From Nocardia brasiliensis (GTDB taxonomy: Bacteria; Actinomycetota; Actinomycetes; Mycobacteriales; Mycobacteriaceae): 64,000 nt of DNA. The stretch's first letter is position 1; every line of letters starts with the position of its first letter. Shown here in pieces: positions 43,645-51,804 of the stretch. A program made the translations under genes and the position numbers. The notes under the pieces are model-generated. The model made no database searches. It was not told the origin of the DNA and saw only the letters and a list, made by a program, of their open reading frames with translations. The stretch is taken from assembly GCF_011801125.1 (NCBI RefSeq), contig NZ_CP046171.1:2728001-2792000 (forward strand), written 5' to 3'.

Positions 43645-45108
43645 ATGGGCGCTGTAGATTGGCTGCGCACCAGTACCCCAGGGCTGCTCGTGCTCTGCGG
43701 GCTCGCGATCGCAGTGCTGCTGTTCGCCATCATCAAGGTGAAGCTGGAGCCGTTCATCGCGCTGCTGCTCACCGGGCTCGGGCTGGCGCTGGCCGCCGGC
43801 CTGCCGGTGTCGAAGATCGTCGGCACGGCGATCAAAGCCGGTGATTCGTTGCTGGAGACCGGCTTCGGCGGCATCCTCGGGCATATCGCCGTGATCATCG
43901 GCCTCGGCACGGTGCTCGGCGCGATCCTGGAGCGATCCGGTGGCGCCGATGTGCTCACCGGCAAGCTGCTGAACCTGTTCGGCGAGAAGGGCGCACCGTT
44001 CGCGATGGGTCTGCTCGGGCTCATCTTCGGCATCCCGGTGTTCTTCGACATCGGCATCTTCGTGCTGGCGCCGCTGATCTACGTCGCGGCCAAGCGCGGC
44101 GGGCGTTCGCTGGTGCTCTACGCGATGCCGATGCTGGCCGGCCTGTCGATGACGCACGCGTTCCTGCCGCCGCACCCGGGTCCGGTGGCGCTCGGCGGCC
44201 TGCTCGGGGTTAGCCTCGGCTGGCTGATCCTGATGGGATTCGTCTGTGGCATACCGGGTTTCGTCGCCGCGGGTATCGTCTGGGGTAGCTACATCGGCAA
44301 GCGCGTGCGGGTCGAGGTGCCGGACGAGTTCCTGGTCGTCAAGGACAAGGAAGCCGCTCCCGATGAGGGGGAGCGGGTTTCCGACGGCACCGGCGGCGGC
44401 ACCGGCACGGTCACCAGGACCGTGACGACGACGCCGCCGTCGGTGGGGCTGATCGGCGCGATCATCGCCATCCCGCTGGTGCTGATCCTGGGCGCTACCT
44501 TCGGTACCCAACTGCTGGACAAGGATTCGCAGCTGCTGCAGGTGCTGACCTTCTTCGGCACACCGGCGGTCGCGCTGCTGATCGCGGTGCTCGTCGCGTT
44601 CTATGTGCTCGGCGTGCGCCGTGGGTCCACGGTGCAGGAACTCAGCGCGCTCACCGCCGAATCGCTGCGGCCGGTCGGCATGCTGCTGCTGGTGGTCGGC
44701 GCGGGCGCGTTCTTCGGAAAGGTCATCTCCGCCACCGGAATCGGCACCGCGCTGGCCGACACCATGTCCGCGGCCGGACTGCCGGTGATCGTGCTCGCCT
44801 ACATCATCAGCTGTGGGCTGCGCATCGCGCAGGGCTCGGCGACCGTGGCCATCGTGACCACCGGCGGCATCGTCGCGCCCCTGGTGACCGATCACGGCTA
44901 CTCGCAGATGTCGATCGCGCTGATCGCCATGGCGATCGCGGCGGGCTCGATCATCCTCAGCCACGTCAACGACGGCGGGTTCTGGATCATCGCGAAGTTC
45001 TTCAACCTGACCGTCAAGCAGACGCTGCAGACCTGGACCGTCCTCGAAACCATCCTCTCGGTGGTGAGTTTCGCGGTCGCTGCGGTCCTGTTCGCCATCG
45101 TCAGCTGA
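43645..45108 (+). CDS. GntP-family gluconate-type permease
   Basis: A 487-residue proton symporter with about 12 membrane segments. Family motifs include FGIPVFFDIGIFVLAPLIY, SMTHAFLPPHPGPVALGGLL and the C-terminal GSIILSHVNDGGFWIIAKFF. GntP members import gluconate and related aldonic or hydroxy acids. As the last gene of this arm it indicates that the substrate is a sugar-acid-like molecule rather than an ordinary acyl amino acid. A Gly/Thr-rich cytosolic loop of about 45 residues (near 220-265) is longer than usual. GAGAGG precedes the ATG. Confidence 0.93.
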   Translation: MGAVDWLRTSTPGLLVLCGLAIAVLLFAIIKVKLEPFIALLLTGLGLALAAGLPVSKIVGTAIKAGDSLLETGFGGILGHIAVIIGLGTVLGAILERSGGADVLTGKLLNLFGEKGAPFAMGLLGLIFGIPVFFDIGIFVLAPLIYVAAKRGGRSLVLYAMPMLAGLSMTHAFLPPHPGPVALGGLLGVSLGWLILMGFVCGIPGFVAAGIVWGSYIGKRVRVEVPDEFLVVKDKEAAPDEGERVSDGTGGGTGTVTRTVTTTPPSVGLIGAIIAIPLVLILGATFGTQLLDKDSQLLQVLTFFGTPAVALLIAVLVAFYVLGVRRGSTVQELSALTAESLRPVGMLLLVVGAGAFFGKVISATGIGTALADTMSAAGLPVIVLAYIISCGLRIAQGSATVAIVTTGGIVAPLVTDHGYSQMSIALIAMAIAAGSIILSHVNDGGFWIIAKFFNLTVKQTLQTWTVLETILSVVSFAVAAVLFAIVS

Positions 45109-45403
45109 GCAACAGCGCGCGGACCATGCGGTCCACCACCTGATGCGCATCGAACCCCGTTGCGGGGCCGGCCAGCTGGTGAAGCACCACGCCGTCGAGA
45201 TAGTCGACGAGCAGCTTCGCCACGACCGGCCCCGCAACGGGGTGTGTGAGCATGGTGCGAATCCACTCGGTGAGCCGTTCGTGTCCGCGCTGTACCGAGC
45301 GCTGCACGGCGGGCATGGTCTGCGCCTCCAGGAACCTGGCGCTGCGGCTGACGCCGGCCGCGGTGCAGACGAAATCGCCGGCCCAGGTGCTCGATTGGAC
45401 CTG
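45101..45403 (-). pseudogene. TetR regulator C-terminal remnant, in frame behind a WYL gene
   Basis: Read leftward, the frame after the WYL gene's TAG encodes WAGDFVCTAAGVSRSARFLE and ends DYLDGVVLHQL ... MVRALLLS, the ligand-binding half of a TetR protein. The helix-turn-helix is missing, and the sequence begins directly at the WYL stop codon in the same frame. The simplest explanation is a deletion that joined the WYL gene to a truncated tetR. An internal ATG at 45316 could still give 71 residues. Its end overlaps the GntP gene tail by 8 bases. Confidence 0.6.
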
Positions 45404-46369
45404 CTAACCGGGGAACTCGCGGAGCGCGTCGACGCAGCGCGCGGCCTGGGCCCGCAGCGCGGCGACCAGTTCCGGTGGGCCGCTGAGCAGTGTGAAGTCG
45501 AGATTGTTCGAGGTGATCATCCAGACCAGGTCGGCAGGCGTTTCGGCGCCGACGAGCAGGCGGCAGGAACCCTCGTCCACCGGTTCGAGCACCCCCATGC
45601 CCGGCCAGATCCGTTCGGCGGCGGCGGCCGCCGGGACCGGCAGCAGTACCGTTGCCAGGTAGGGCCAGGAGTTCGCCGACAGCTGCCGCGAAAGATACTC
45701 GGCCACACCGCCTTCCGGCGGCTCGCGGGGAGTGAACCTGGGTCCGGTCGGGATCCGAGGGGTGAGACGGTCGGCACGGAAGGTACGCCAGTCGGCGCGG
45801 TCGAGGTCCCACGCGACGAGATACCAGCGGCGGCTGAAATTGACCAGGCTGTGCGGTTGCACCGTGCGGATCGTCGAGGTGCCGTCGTGCGCGCGATAGT
45901 CGAAGCGCAGGCATTCGTGGCGTTGGCAGGCCTCCGCGACCGCGAGCAGGGTTTCCGGTCGCGCCGCCGCACCGGGCGTGCCGACCCGCACGGTGGCCGC
46001 GCGCAGGGTGCGCACCCGATGCCGAAGTCGCGGCGGCAGCACCTGTTCCAGCTTGGTGAGCGCGCGCAGCGAGGATTCCTCGGTGCCCGCCACGGTCCCG
46101 TCCGAGGCGCTGCGCAGCCCCACCGCCACCGCCACCGCTTCCTCGTCGTCGAGCAGCAGCGGCGGTAGCGCCGCGCCCGCCCCGAGCCGATAGCCGCCGG
46201 TGCCCTGCGTCGCGTCCACGGGATAGCCGAGCGTCCGTAGCCGGTCTACGTCGCGCCGCACCGTGCGCCCGGTGACCCCGAGCCGTTCGGCGAGCTCGGC
46301 TCCGGTCCACTCGCGGTGCGTCTGCAACAGGGCGAGCAGCCGCAACAAGCGTGCCGATGTCTCCAGCAT
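45404..46369 (-). CDS. WYL-domain transcriptional regulator (YafY-like)
   Basis: A 321-residue regulator with an N-terminal DeoR-like HTH (TGAELAERLGVTGRTVRRDV) and a WYL effector domain (VNFSRRWYLVAWDLDRADWR), plus the WCX C-terminal part. WYL proteins sense small ligands or nucleic acids. It lies next to a second, distinct WYL gene in the same direction, 45 bases apart, so the two could be co-transcribed. Its downstream end abuts a TetR remnant, suggesting a rearrangement. Confidence 0.9.
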   Translation of the reverse strand: MLETSARLLRLLALLQTHREWTGAELAERLGVTGRTVRRDVDRLRTLGYPVDATQGTGGYRLGAGAALPPLLLDDEEAVAVAVGLRSASDGTVAGTEESSLRALTKLEQVLPPRLRHRVRTLRAATVRVGTPGAAARPETLLAVAEACQRHECLRFDYRAHDGTSTIRTVQPHSLVNFSRRWYLVAWDLDRADWRTFRADRLTPRIPTGPRFTPREPPEGGVAEYLSRQLSANSWPYLATVLLPVPAAAAAERIWPGMGVLEPVDEGSCRLLVGAETPADLVWMITSNNLDFTLLSGPPELVAALRAQAARCVDALREFPG

Positions 46370-46414
46370 CTTTCTACTCTGCCCGCTGCTTAGGAACGTT
46401 GCCGTCCTAACAGG

Positions 46415-47398
46415 TCACCCGTTCGCGCTGCCGGACTGGTAGCGGGCGTGCATGCGGGCGGCGGTCTCGGCCAGCCGGGCCCGCAGGTCGGGCGGCTCGA
46501 GCACCTCGATGTGCTCGCCGAGCGGCAGGATGGCGTGGGCGAGCACGTCCCAGGCTTCCGAAGCCAGGGTGAGCTCCACCCAGCCATCGGAATCGGGTTC
46601 GGTCGCCGAGGCCAATGCCTCGGCGACCGCGGCGGGTTCGTGCCACAGGCGCAGCAGACGCAGGTGGGTCGCGGCGACCCGGCAGCGGGAGCGGACCCGC
46701 AGCATCGACCGCGCGAAATCCGCCGCGGCCGCGGCCCAGTGCGCGGCCAGATCGAAATCGACCGGCCGGGTGAATGTTTCGCCGTTCGGCTCGGCCGAGA
46801 CGATCCGGCTCACCCGATAGGAGCGCACGGCGCTGCCCTCACGGGCGACGAGATACCAGGTGCCCGCCTTCATCACCAGGCCGAGCGGGTCGAGCACGCG
46901 ATCGACCACCTTGTCCTTGCGACCGTAGCGCAGGTGCAGGCGGCGATCGTGCCAGAGCGCGTCGGCGACGGTGTTGAGCGCCGGCGTCTCGTCGGGGCGG
47001 CGGAACCAGCCCGGCGCGTCGAGGTGGATCCGCTCCGCGATTCTGGTCGCGCGCCCGCGCAATTCGGGCGGCAGTGCGGCGAGCACCTTGAGCTGCGCGG
47101 TCGCGAGCACCGTGCCGAGGCCCAGATCGGCTGCCGCGCCGGGTAATCCGGTGAGCAGCACCGCGTCGGCCTCATCGGTGGTCAACCCGGTGAGCCGGGT
47201 GCGATAGCCGTCGACCAGTTGTACGCCACCCGCTCGGCCCGGCTCGCTGTACACCGGCACACCCGCGGCGGACAGTGCCTCGATATCGCGGTACACCGTG
47301 CGCACCGATACTTCCAGCTCCTGCGCCAGCTCCCCGGCGGTCGATCGCCCCCTGGTCTGCAACAACAACAGCAGTTGCACCAATCGGCTCGCTCGCAT
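46415..47398 (-). CDS. WYL-domain transcriptional regulator (YafY-like)
   Basis: A 327-residue WYL regulator: HTH (STAGELAQELEVSVRTVYRD), the DGYRTRLTGLTTDEADAVLL linker and WYL domain (LVMKAGTWYLVAREGSAVRS). It is divergent from the frameshifted pyridoxamine-oxidase-like gene, 63 bases away, and such regulators often control small flavin or PLP oxidases of that kind. ATG 47398 is chosen; ATG 47404 adds two residues. Confidence 0.9.
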   Translation of the reverse strand: MRASRLVQLLLLLQTRGRSTAGELAQELEVSVRTVYRDIEALSAAGVPVYSEPGRAGGVQLVDGYRTRLTGLTTDEADAVLLTGLPGAAADLGLGTVLATAQLKVLAALPPELRGRATRIAERIHLDAPGWFRRPDETPALNTVADALWHDRRLHLRYGRKDKVVDRVLDPLGLVMKAGTWYLVAREGSAVRSYRVSRIVSAEPNGETFTRPVDFDLAAHWAAAAADFARSMLRVRSRCRVAATHLRLLRLWHEPAAVAEALASATEPDSDGWVELTLASEAWDVLAHAILPLGEHIEVLEPPDLRARLAETAARMHARYQSGSANG

Positions 47399-47461
47399 GA
47401 TCATGAGACTAGCCGGAAAACCTGACAGAAGATGACAAGAATTCGCCGTACCGTCGAGCGC

Positions 47462-47955
47462 ATGACCACATGGAGGGAATTCGCCGAAGAAGCGCCGCGC
47501 ATCGCCGAAGTCTTCGTGCGCAGACACACCGCGCGACCGGCAACCTGTGCATGCTGGGCACCCTGCGCTCGGACGGGTTCCCGCGGATCAGCCCGGTGGA
47601 ACCGCGGTTGTTCGAGGACATGCTGGTGATCTCGGGGATGCCCGGCACCACGAAATTCCGTGATCTGGCGCGAGACCCGCGGTTCTGCCTGCACACCGCA
47701 ACGGTCGACCCTCAGGTGAGCGACGGCGACGCCAAACTGTTCGGCACGGTTGTCGATCTCCCCGACAAGGGGTTGCACGAGCGGTTCGCCCAGCACCTGT
47801 TCGACGCGTCCGGTTTCGACATTCGCGGACGGGAGTTCGACCACTTCTACATTGCCGAGCTGAGCGTTGCGTCCACCGTCGAGGTGATCGATGACCACCT
47901 GGAGATCACGATCTGGCGGCCGGGGCAGGGGGAACGGGTGGTGCGCAAACACTAG
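47462..47955 (+). pseudogene. Pyridoxamine 5'-phosphate oxidase-like protein with a 2-base frameshift
   Basis: Codons from ATG 47462 read MTTWREFAEEAPRIAEVFVR; the rest (TGNLCMLGTLRSDGFPRISP ... VVRKH) is in another frame. The two join exactly if one CA unit is removed from the CACACA run at about 47525-47529, giving VRRHRATGNLCML, which fits the family. The repaired product would be about 163 residues, an FMN-binding split-barrel protein likely to bind flavin or F420. Either the gene is broken by a dinucleotide slip, or this is a sequencing error or phase-variable tract. The divergent WYL regulator is its likely controller. Confidence 0.75.
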
Positions 47956-47958
47956 GTG

Positions 47959-48645
47959 TCATGCGCGGCCCGGCAGCCTGTCGAGCACCTCGTCGCCGAG
48001 CCTGGCCCGATCGACGCCGAGAGCGTCGAAAGCCGGGCGCACCACGTCGTCGTCCAGCTCGAGCAGACCGAGCAGCAGGTGGCCGACATCGACTGTGCTG
48101 CTGCCGGATCGGCGGGCGTGCGCCTTCGCGACGGTCAGCGCCTTGATCGCCTGCGGGGCGAACTGCGGTGTCACCATGGCGGCGGCTCGTGCCGCGGTGC
48201 CCGCTCGCAACGCCGCGCGCAGACTGTCGTGCGAAAGCTCCAACTCCGTGACGGCGGTGCCGACGGGCGTGCCGGGATCGGCATCCGCCGCGCTGGTCAA
48301 CGCGAGCAGCAGGTGGCTCGGTCCGATGTGCGCGTCATCGAGTGCCTGCGCCTCGCGCAGGCTGTTCTCGAGCACCTTCCTGGCTTGCTTGGTGAACGGG
48401 ATGTAGCCGGACACAGTGAGATCAGCGGGGCCGGGCGGCAAGGCGATTCGGCTCAGCGCCTCCTTGGGTTCGATGCCCAACTGCGCCAAAGCCTGTGTGG
48501 CACCGAGGGTCGGCTCGCGCTCGCACAGTTCGAGGACCGCGAGCAACATGTGTTCGGCGCCGATGTGGTCGTGGTGCAGCGCGCGGGCGGCTTCCTGCGA
48601 CAGCACCACAACGCGCCGGGCGTGATCGGAGAATTTCTCGAACAT
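47959..48645 (-). CDS. Stand-alone Clp N-domain protein (ClpC2-like)
   Basis: A 228-residue protein made only of Clp repeat (N) domains with no ATPase. Residues 1-75 (MFEKFSDHARRVVVLSQEAA) strongly resemble the ClpC1 N-domain, which recognises phospho-arginine proteins and cyclomarin. A second unit (about 78-145, YIPFTKQARKVLENSLREA) and a degenerate third (about 150-225, HARRSGSSTVDVGHLLLGLL) follow. Mycobacterial ClpC2 has a similar make-up and is thought to sequester ClpC1 ligands. AAAGGGG precedes the start. It stands alone. Confidence 0.85.
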   Translation of the reverse strand: MFEKFSDHARRVVVLSQEAARALHHDHIGAEHMLLAVLELCEREPTLGATQALAQLGIEPKEALSRIALPPGPADLTVSGYIPFTKQARKVLENSLREAQALDDAHIGPSHLLLALTSAADADPGTPVGTAVTELELSHDSLRAALRAGTAARAAAMVTPQFAPQAIKALTVAKAHARRSGSSTVDVGHLLLGLLELDDDVVRPAFDALGVDRARLGDEVLDRLPGRA

Positions 48646-48738
48646 CGCGAGCCCCTTTCGGCCGTCGGCCGCTGCCTTCCATGGTAGACACCGCGAGCGG
48701 TCCGACTGTCCGATATGCGGGTCGAGCCCGCGCTCGGC

Positions 48739-49512
48739 TCACTGGGTAAGGGCTTGGATCTGGTCGTAGGTGGGTGCCGCGGCGGGCAGGGGGGTGTCGG
48801 CGCGGACCGCTCGGGCGATGTCGATCGCCGCGGCGAGCGCGGTGCGGTACAGCAGCGAGCCGGTGCTGACCCGGCGGACCCCGAGTTCGGCGAGGGTCGC
48901 CAGCGACGGGCCGTTCGGCGCGTAGAGGACGTTGACGGGCAGCGGGATCGCGGCGACGACCCGTTCGATCCCGGCGGGGTCGGTGAGGCCGGGGACGAAG
49001 ATGCCGTCGGCGCCCGCGGCCGCGTACCGTTTCGCACGGTCGAGGGTACTGCCTGCGTCGAGGTGCAGCCAGTGCGTGTCGACGCGCGCGTTGACGAACA
49101 GCTCGGGTGCGTGCGTTTTGATCGCCGCGATCAGCTCGGCCTGGTGCTGTGGTTGCGCCAGTGTGTCTTCCGTGCGTCCATCCTCCAGATTGATTCCGGC
49201 GATACCCATTTCGGCCAGCTCGGCGGCATATTCGCCGACCGCCGTGGGATTTTCGCTGAAGCCGCCTTCGATGTCGACGGTCACCGGAACCGGTAGCCGA
49301 GCGAGCAACCGGGCCAGTGCCGCGGTCGCCGCGGCGGTGACACCGGTGCCGTCCGGCAGGCCCGCGGCGACCGCGACGCCGAGGCTGGTGGTGCCGATCG
49401 CCGGGAACCCTTCGGTCGCGAGCAGCGCCGCGGAACCGAAATCCCAGGCGTTCGGCAGCACCAGTGGCTCGTCACCGTGGTGCAGGGCGTGGAAGGTCTC
49501 AGTCTTGTTCAT
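48739..49512 (-). CDS. Isocitrate lyase/PEP mutase-family enzyme
   Basis: A 257-residue TIM-barrel enzyme of the PEP mutase/isocitrate lyase superfamily, which makes or breaks C-C or C-P bonds next to carboxylates using Mg. The N-terminal LVLPNAWDFGSAALLATEGF, the metal segment VTVDIEGGFSENP and GINLEDG are family-typical; the isocitrate-lyase KKCGH-type motif is absent, so the reaction is unknown. Its ATG overlaps the stop of the miniature P450 gene, so they are co-translated. Confidence 0.87.
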   Translation of the reverse strand: MNKTETFHALHHGDEPLVLPNAWDFGSAALLATEGFPAIGTTSLGVAVAAGLPDGTGVTAAATAALARLLARLPVPVTVDIEGGFSENPTAVGEYAAELAEMGIAGINLEDGRTEDTLAQPQHQAELIAAIKTHAPELFVNARVDTHWLHLDAGSTLDRAKRYAAAGADGIFVPGLTDPAGIERVVAAIPLPVNVLYAPNGPSLATLAELGVRRVSTGSLLYRTALAAAIDIARAVRADTPLPAAAPTYDQIQALTQ

Positions 49513-50198
49513 GCGGCTCCTTCGATGATGCCCGCGGCGAGGGCGACGGCATGTGCCCGGCCGGGGCAGGCGTGCGGTCCCGCGCCGAAACCCAGTCCCG
49601 GATGGCGCATGTCGAGTTCGACCAGCCGGCCGTCGACCACGCGGCGGGTCGAGCGCAGTGGCGGGTTCTCATCCATCGTGCGGGCGATGCGTTCCTCGAC
49701 GTCGCCAGGGGCGTCGAGTTCGCGCACGTTGGCGATCAGGGCGGTGGTCGCGGCACAGGCCTGCACCAGCAGGCAGATTCGGGTGGCCTTCGCGTCGTCG
49801 GCCACCCCGCCGCAGGCGTCGACCAATTCGGCGACCGCCGCGTCGGCGGCGGCACTGTTCGGCTCGTGTGGTTGATAGTGGGCGGCGACCAAGGCCACTG
49901 TTTCCTCGGAGATCCCTTGCAGGCCAAGTGCTTCCGCTAACACGCGGACATGCGGCAGGGTGCCGCCCGCCGTGCGTGCCCGCGCCCGCAGCTCGGCAGG
50001 GGAGAGGCGGTCGAGTTCCGCGGTAACCAGTGCACGCAAACGCCGGTGCTCGGCGCCCTCGCGGAAACGCGGCACGTGCGCGCGCAGCCACGTCACGCCG
50101 ATCGGCGCGTCCACCTGCGGCGCGACCGGCACCGGCGCCTCGATCAAGATCCGGCGCACCTCGTCGGGGTCGGTGCGCAGGGGCAGTGTCGGATTCAT
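49509..50198 (-). CDS. Miniature cytochrome P450-like protein
   Basis: A 229-residue protein with the P450 heme-binding motif GFGAGPHACPGRAHA (ligand C211). Helix-C-like REGAEHRRLRALV, an I-helix-like QACAATTALIANV and a K-helix region EERIARTMDENPPLRSTRR are present. Full P450s have about 400 residues; the N-terminal third and the F-G region are missing or strongly shortened, yet the frame is intact. It may be a reduced family with its own role or a decaying gene. It precedes and overlaps the PEP-mutase-like gene by four bases and is divergent from an ArsR-type regulator. Confidence 0.75.
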   Translation of the reverse strand: MNPTLPLRTDPDEVRRILIEAPVPVAPQVDAPIGVTWLRAHVPRFREGAEHRRLRALVTAELDRLSPAELRARARTAGGTLPHVRVLAEALGLQGISEETVALVAAHYQPHEPNSAAADAAVAELVDACGGVADDAKATRICLLVQACAATTALIANVRELDAPGDVEERIARTMDENPPLRSTRRVVDGRLVELDMRHPGLGFGAGPHACPGRAHAVALAAGIIEGAA

Positions 50199-50259
50199 GA
50201 GGTGACCGTATCCCCGCGATATTTCGGTCGCCGCCGAAACGATCGCGCGCCATGATGGG

Positions 50260-50976
50260 GTGGTGTCATCCCGAGGAGCAGAACTCGCCGGTCTCGCCGC
50301 GTTGCTCGCCGACCGGACCCGCGCCGATATGTGCCTGGCGCTGGTCGACGGCCGGGCGTGGACCGCGGGTGAGCTCGCCCGGCACGCGGGGGTGGCCGCG
50401 TCCACCGCGACCGAACATCTGAATCGGCTGCTCGACGGGGGACTACTGGTCGAGCGCAGGCAGGGCAGGCACCGCTATGTGCAGTTGGCCGGCCCGCACG
50501 TCGCCGAACTGCTGGAGTCGATGGTCACCCACCTGGATCCGCCGCGCCCCGCGGTGACCAACCTGCGAACCGCCACTGTCGCAGCGGCTTTGGCGCGCGG
50601 CCGGACCTGTTACGACCATCTGGCCGGTCGGCTCGGTGTCGCGATCACCACCGCGATGACCGAGCGCGGACTGCTCGACCAGGACAGCGGGTTCGCACTC
50701 ACCGACGCGGGGCTGTCCTGGCTTACCGGACCGTTGGGCATCGAGCCAGCGGCCTTACACGGGACGCGACGTCCGCTCGCCCGGCCCTGCCTCGACTGGA
50801 CCGAACGGCGCACCCACCTCGGCGGGACCGCGGGCGCACAGATCTGTCGCCGCCTGCTCGAGCGCGATTGGATCGCCCGGGTGGGCAGCGGTCGAGCCGT
50901 CCGCATCACCCCGAGCGGTGAAACCGCGCTGCACGCCCTGCTCGCGATCGAACCATCCGCGCTGCAGGTGAATTAG
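50260..50976 (+). CDS. ArsR-like winged-helix regulator
   Basis: A 238-residue protein with an N-terminal ArsR/SmtB-type winged helix (LAALLADRTRADMCLALVDG, HAGVAASTATEHLNRLLDGG, VERRQGRHRYVQL). A C-terminal half with a second winged-helix-like region (LTDAGLSWLTGPLG, ICRRLLERDWIARVGSGRAV) follows. No metal-binding cysteine cluster is evident in the HTH. It is 61 bases from, and divergent to, the P450/PEP-mutase pair, so it probably controls that unit. The start is GTG 50260 or 50263. Confidence 0.87.
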   Translation: MVSSRGAELAGLAALLADRTRADMCLALVDGRAWTAGELARHAGVAASTATEHLNRLLDGGLLVERRQGRHRYVQLAGPHVAELLESMVTHLDPPRPAVTNLRTATVAAALARGRTCYDHLAGRLGVAITTAMTERGLLDQDSGFALTDAGLSWLTGPLGIEPAALHGTRRPLARPCLDWTERRTHLGGTAGAQICRRLLERDWIARVGSGRAVRITPSGETALHALLAIEPSALQVN

Positions 50977-51231
50977 GGGTCCGAAGTCCTTTCATGGCGG
51001 TCATGGACCAGCTCGTCACCCGAGCATGCCGGTGCCGGAGCAACTCTCGCGGGGCACGTGCGAGCTGAATGCGGAAGCGTCCAGCCGGAATTCGCCCTTG
51101 GCCTCTGTAGGTCTCGACTGTCCGGGTTGTGGGGCCGCGGCCTCGTCGCCGATGCGGCCCGTAGTCGGCTCCGGCCTTGCCCGGCGCCAACCTGCACCGC
51201 GTACGCACTCAACCGGACCCAGACACAGCCA
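50977..51231. other. Intergenic stretch without a recognisable gene
   Basis: I see no convincing gene, RNA or repeat here. Open frames in all directions are Arg/Pro/Ala-rich with no family features. The segment begins a run of about 3.6 kb that holds mostly gene fragments. Confidence 0.4.
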
Positions 51232-51432
51232 CTAGATCGGCTCACGCAACTGCCGCAACCGATAGGCCACCCGCGCGATCATCCCCGCCAGCATGCGCGC
51301 CGCAGCTTCCAGCCGATCCAACAGATCGGCCAACTCCTCCTCGCTACCCCGCGCCACATCGAGGCCCCGCAGCCCAGTCAGCGCCCCCTCCAGGGCGCTG
51401 AGCTGCTCTTCGTAAGCTCCGTTCGAACGCAT
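51232..51432 (-). CDS. 66-residue helical protein with a LexA box on its start
   Basis: A short all-helical protein (EEQLSALEGALTGLRGL, then EEELADLLDRLEAAARMLAG and MIARVAYRLRQLREPI). It resembles the beginning of DUF222/13E12-repeat HNH proteins of mycobacteria and relatives, several of which are SOS-regulated, but no HNH part follows. The start codon lies inside a near-perfect LexA site, which supports a real, damage-induced gene. It may be a remnant of a 13E12 element or an independent microprotein. Confidence 0.6.
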   Translation of the reverse strand: MRSNGAYEEQLSALEGALTGLRGLDVARGSEEELADLLDRLEAAARMLAGMIARVAYRLRQLREPI

Positions 51433-51438
51433 GTTCTA
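51423..51438 (-). promoter_or_regulatory. LexA/SOS box
   Basis: TCGAAC-gcat-GTTCTA matches the actinobacterial SOS box TCGAAC-N4-GTTCGA except for one base. It covers the start codon of the 66-residue gene. Leftward reading shows TAGCAT upstream, a possible -10. Confidence 0.65.
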
Positions 51439-51519
51439 ATGCTACCCCATGGTTCCCCCGCCTGTCCCACCACCACAAGTTCATGCCGGACCGCCGCATC
51501 AGCCGCCGGGCGCTACCAG

Positions 51520-51780
51520 GCGACAACGCGACCGATCCACGTGGGTGGATCGAGTCGGGCGGCCGCACGCCGGGCCAGGCTGCGCGGTGACGGGTACTTC
51601 GCCGGAGGGGTGCTGGTTCGCAGGTGCGCGCGATGCAGTGGGAAATGGCACGGTCGACCGCGCAGGAATCCGGACGAGATCCGGACAGTCTCGAATACAC
51701 CCCGCTGGAGCGGAATCGATATGACCCACAGGGATATCGCCGGATCGGTCTCGCCACGGACGTCGTCCGTCGCCGCGCTG
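51520..51780 (+). pseudogene. C-terminal remnant of a luciferase-like (LLM) F420-type oxidoreductase
   Basis: One frame encodes RPIHVGGSSRAAARRARLRG followed by DGYFAGGVL; an adjacent frame continues VRAMQWEMARSTAQESGRDP then DSLEYT. Together they match the end of LLM-class monooxygenases (pattern xGGHSxAALRRAxxxGDG ... GRDPxxLE). The frame change occurs near 51615-51625 and no N-terminal half is present. It is therefore a truncated, frameshifted fossil. Confidence 0.55.
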
Positions 51781-51804
51781 ACGCAGGTCACTGATAAGGG
51801 CTGC

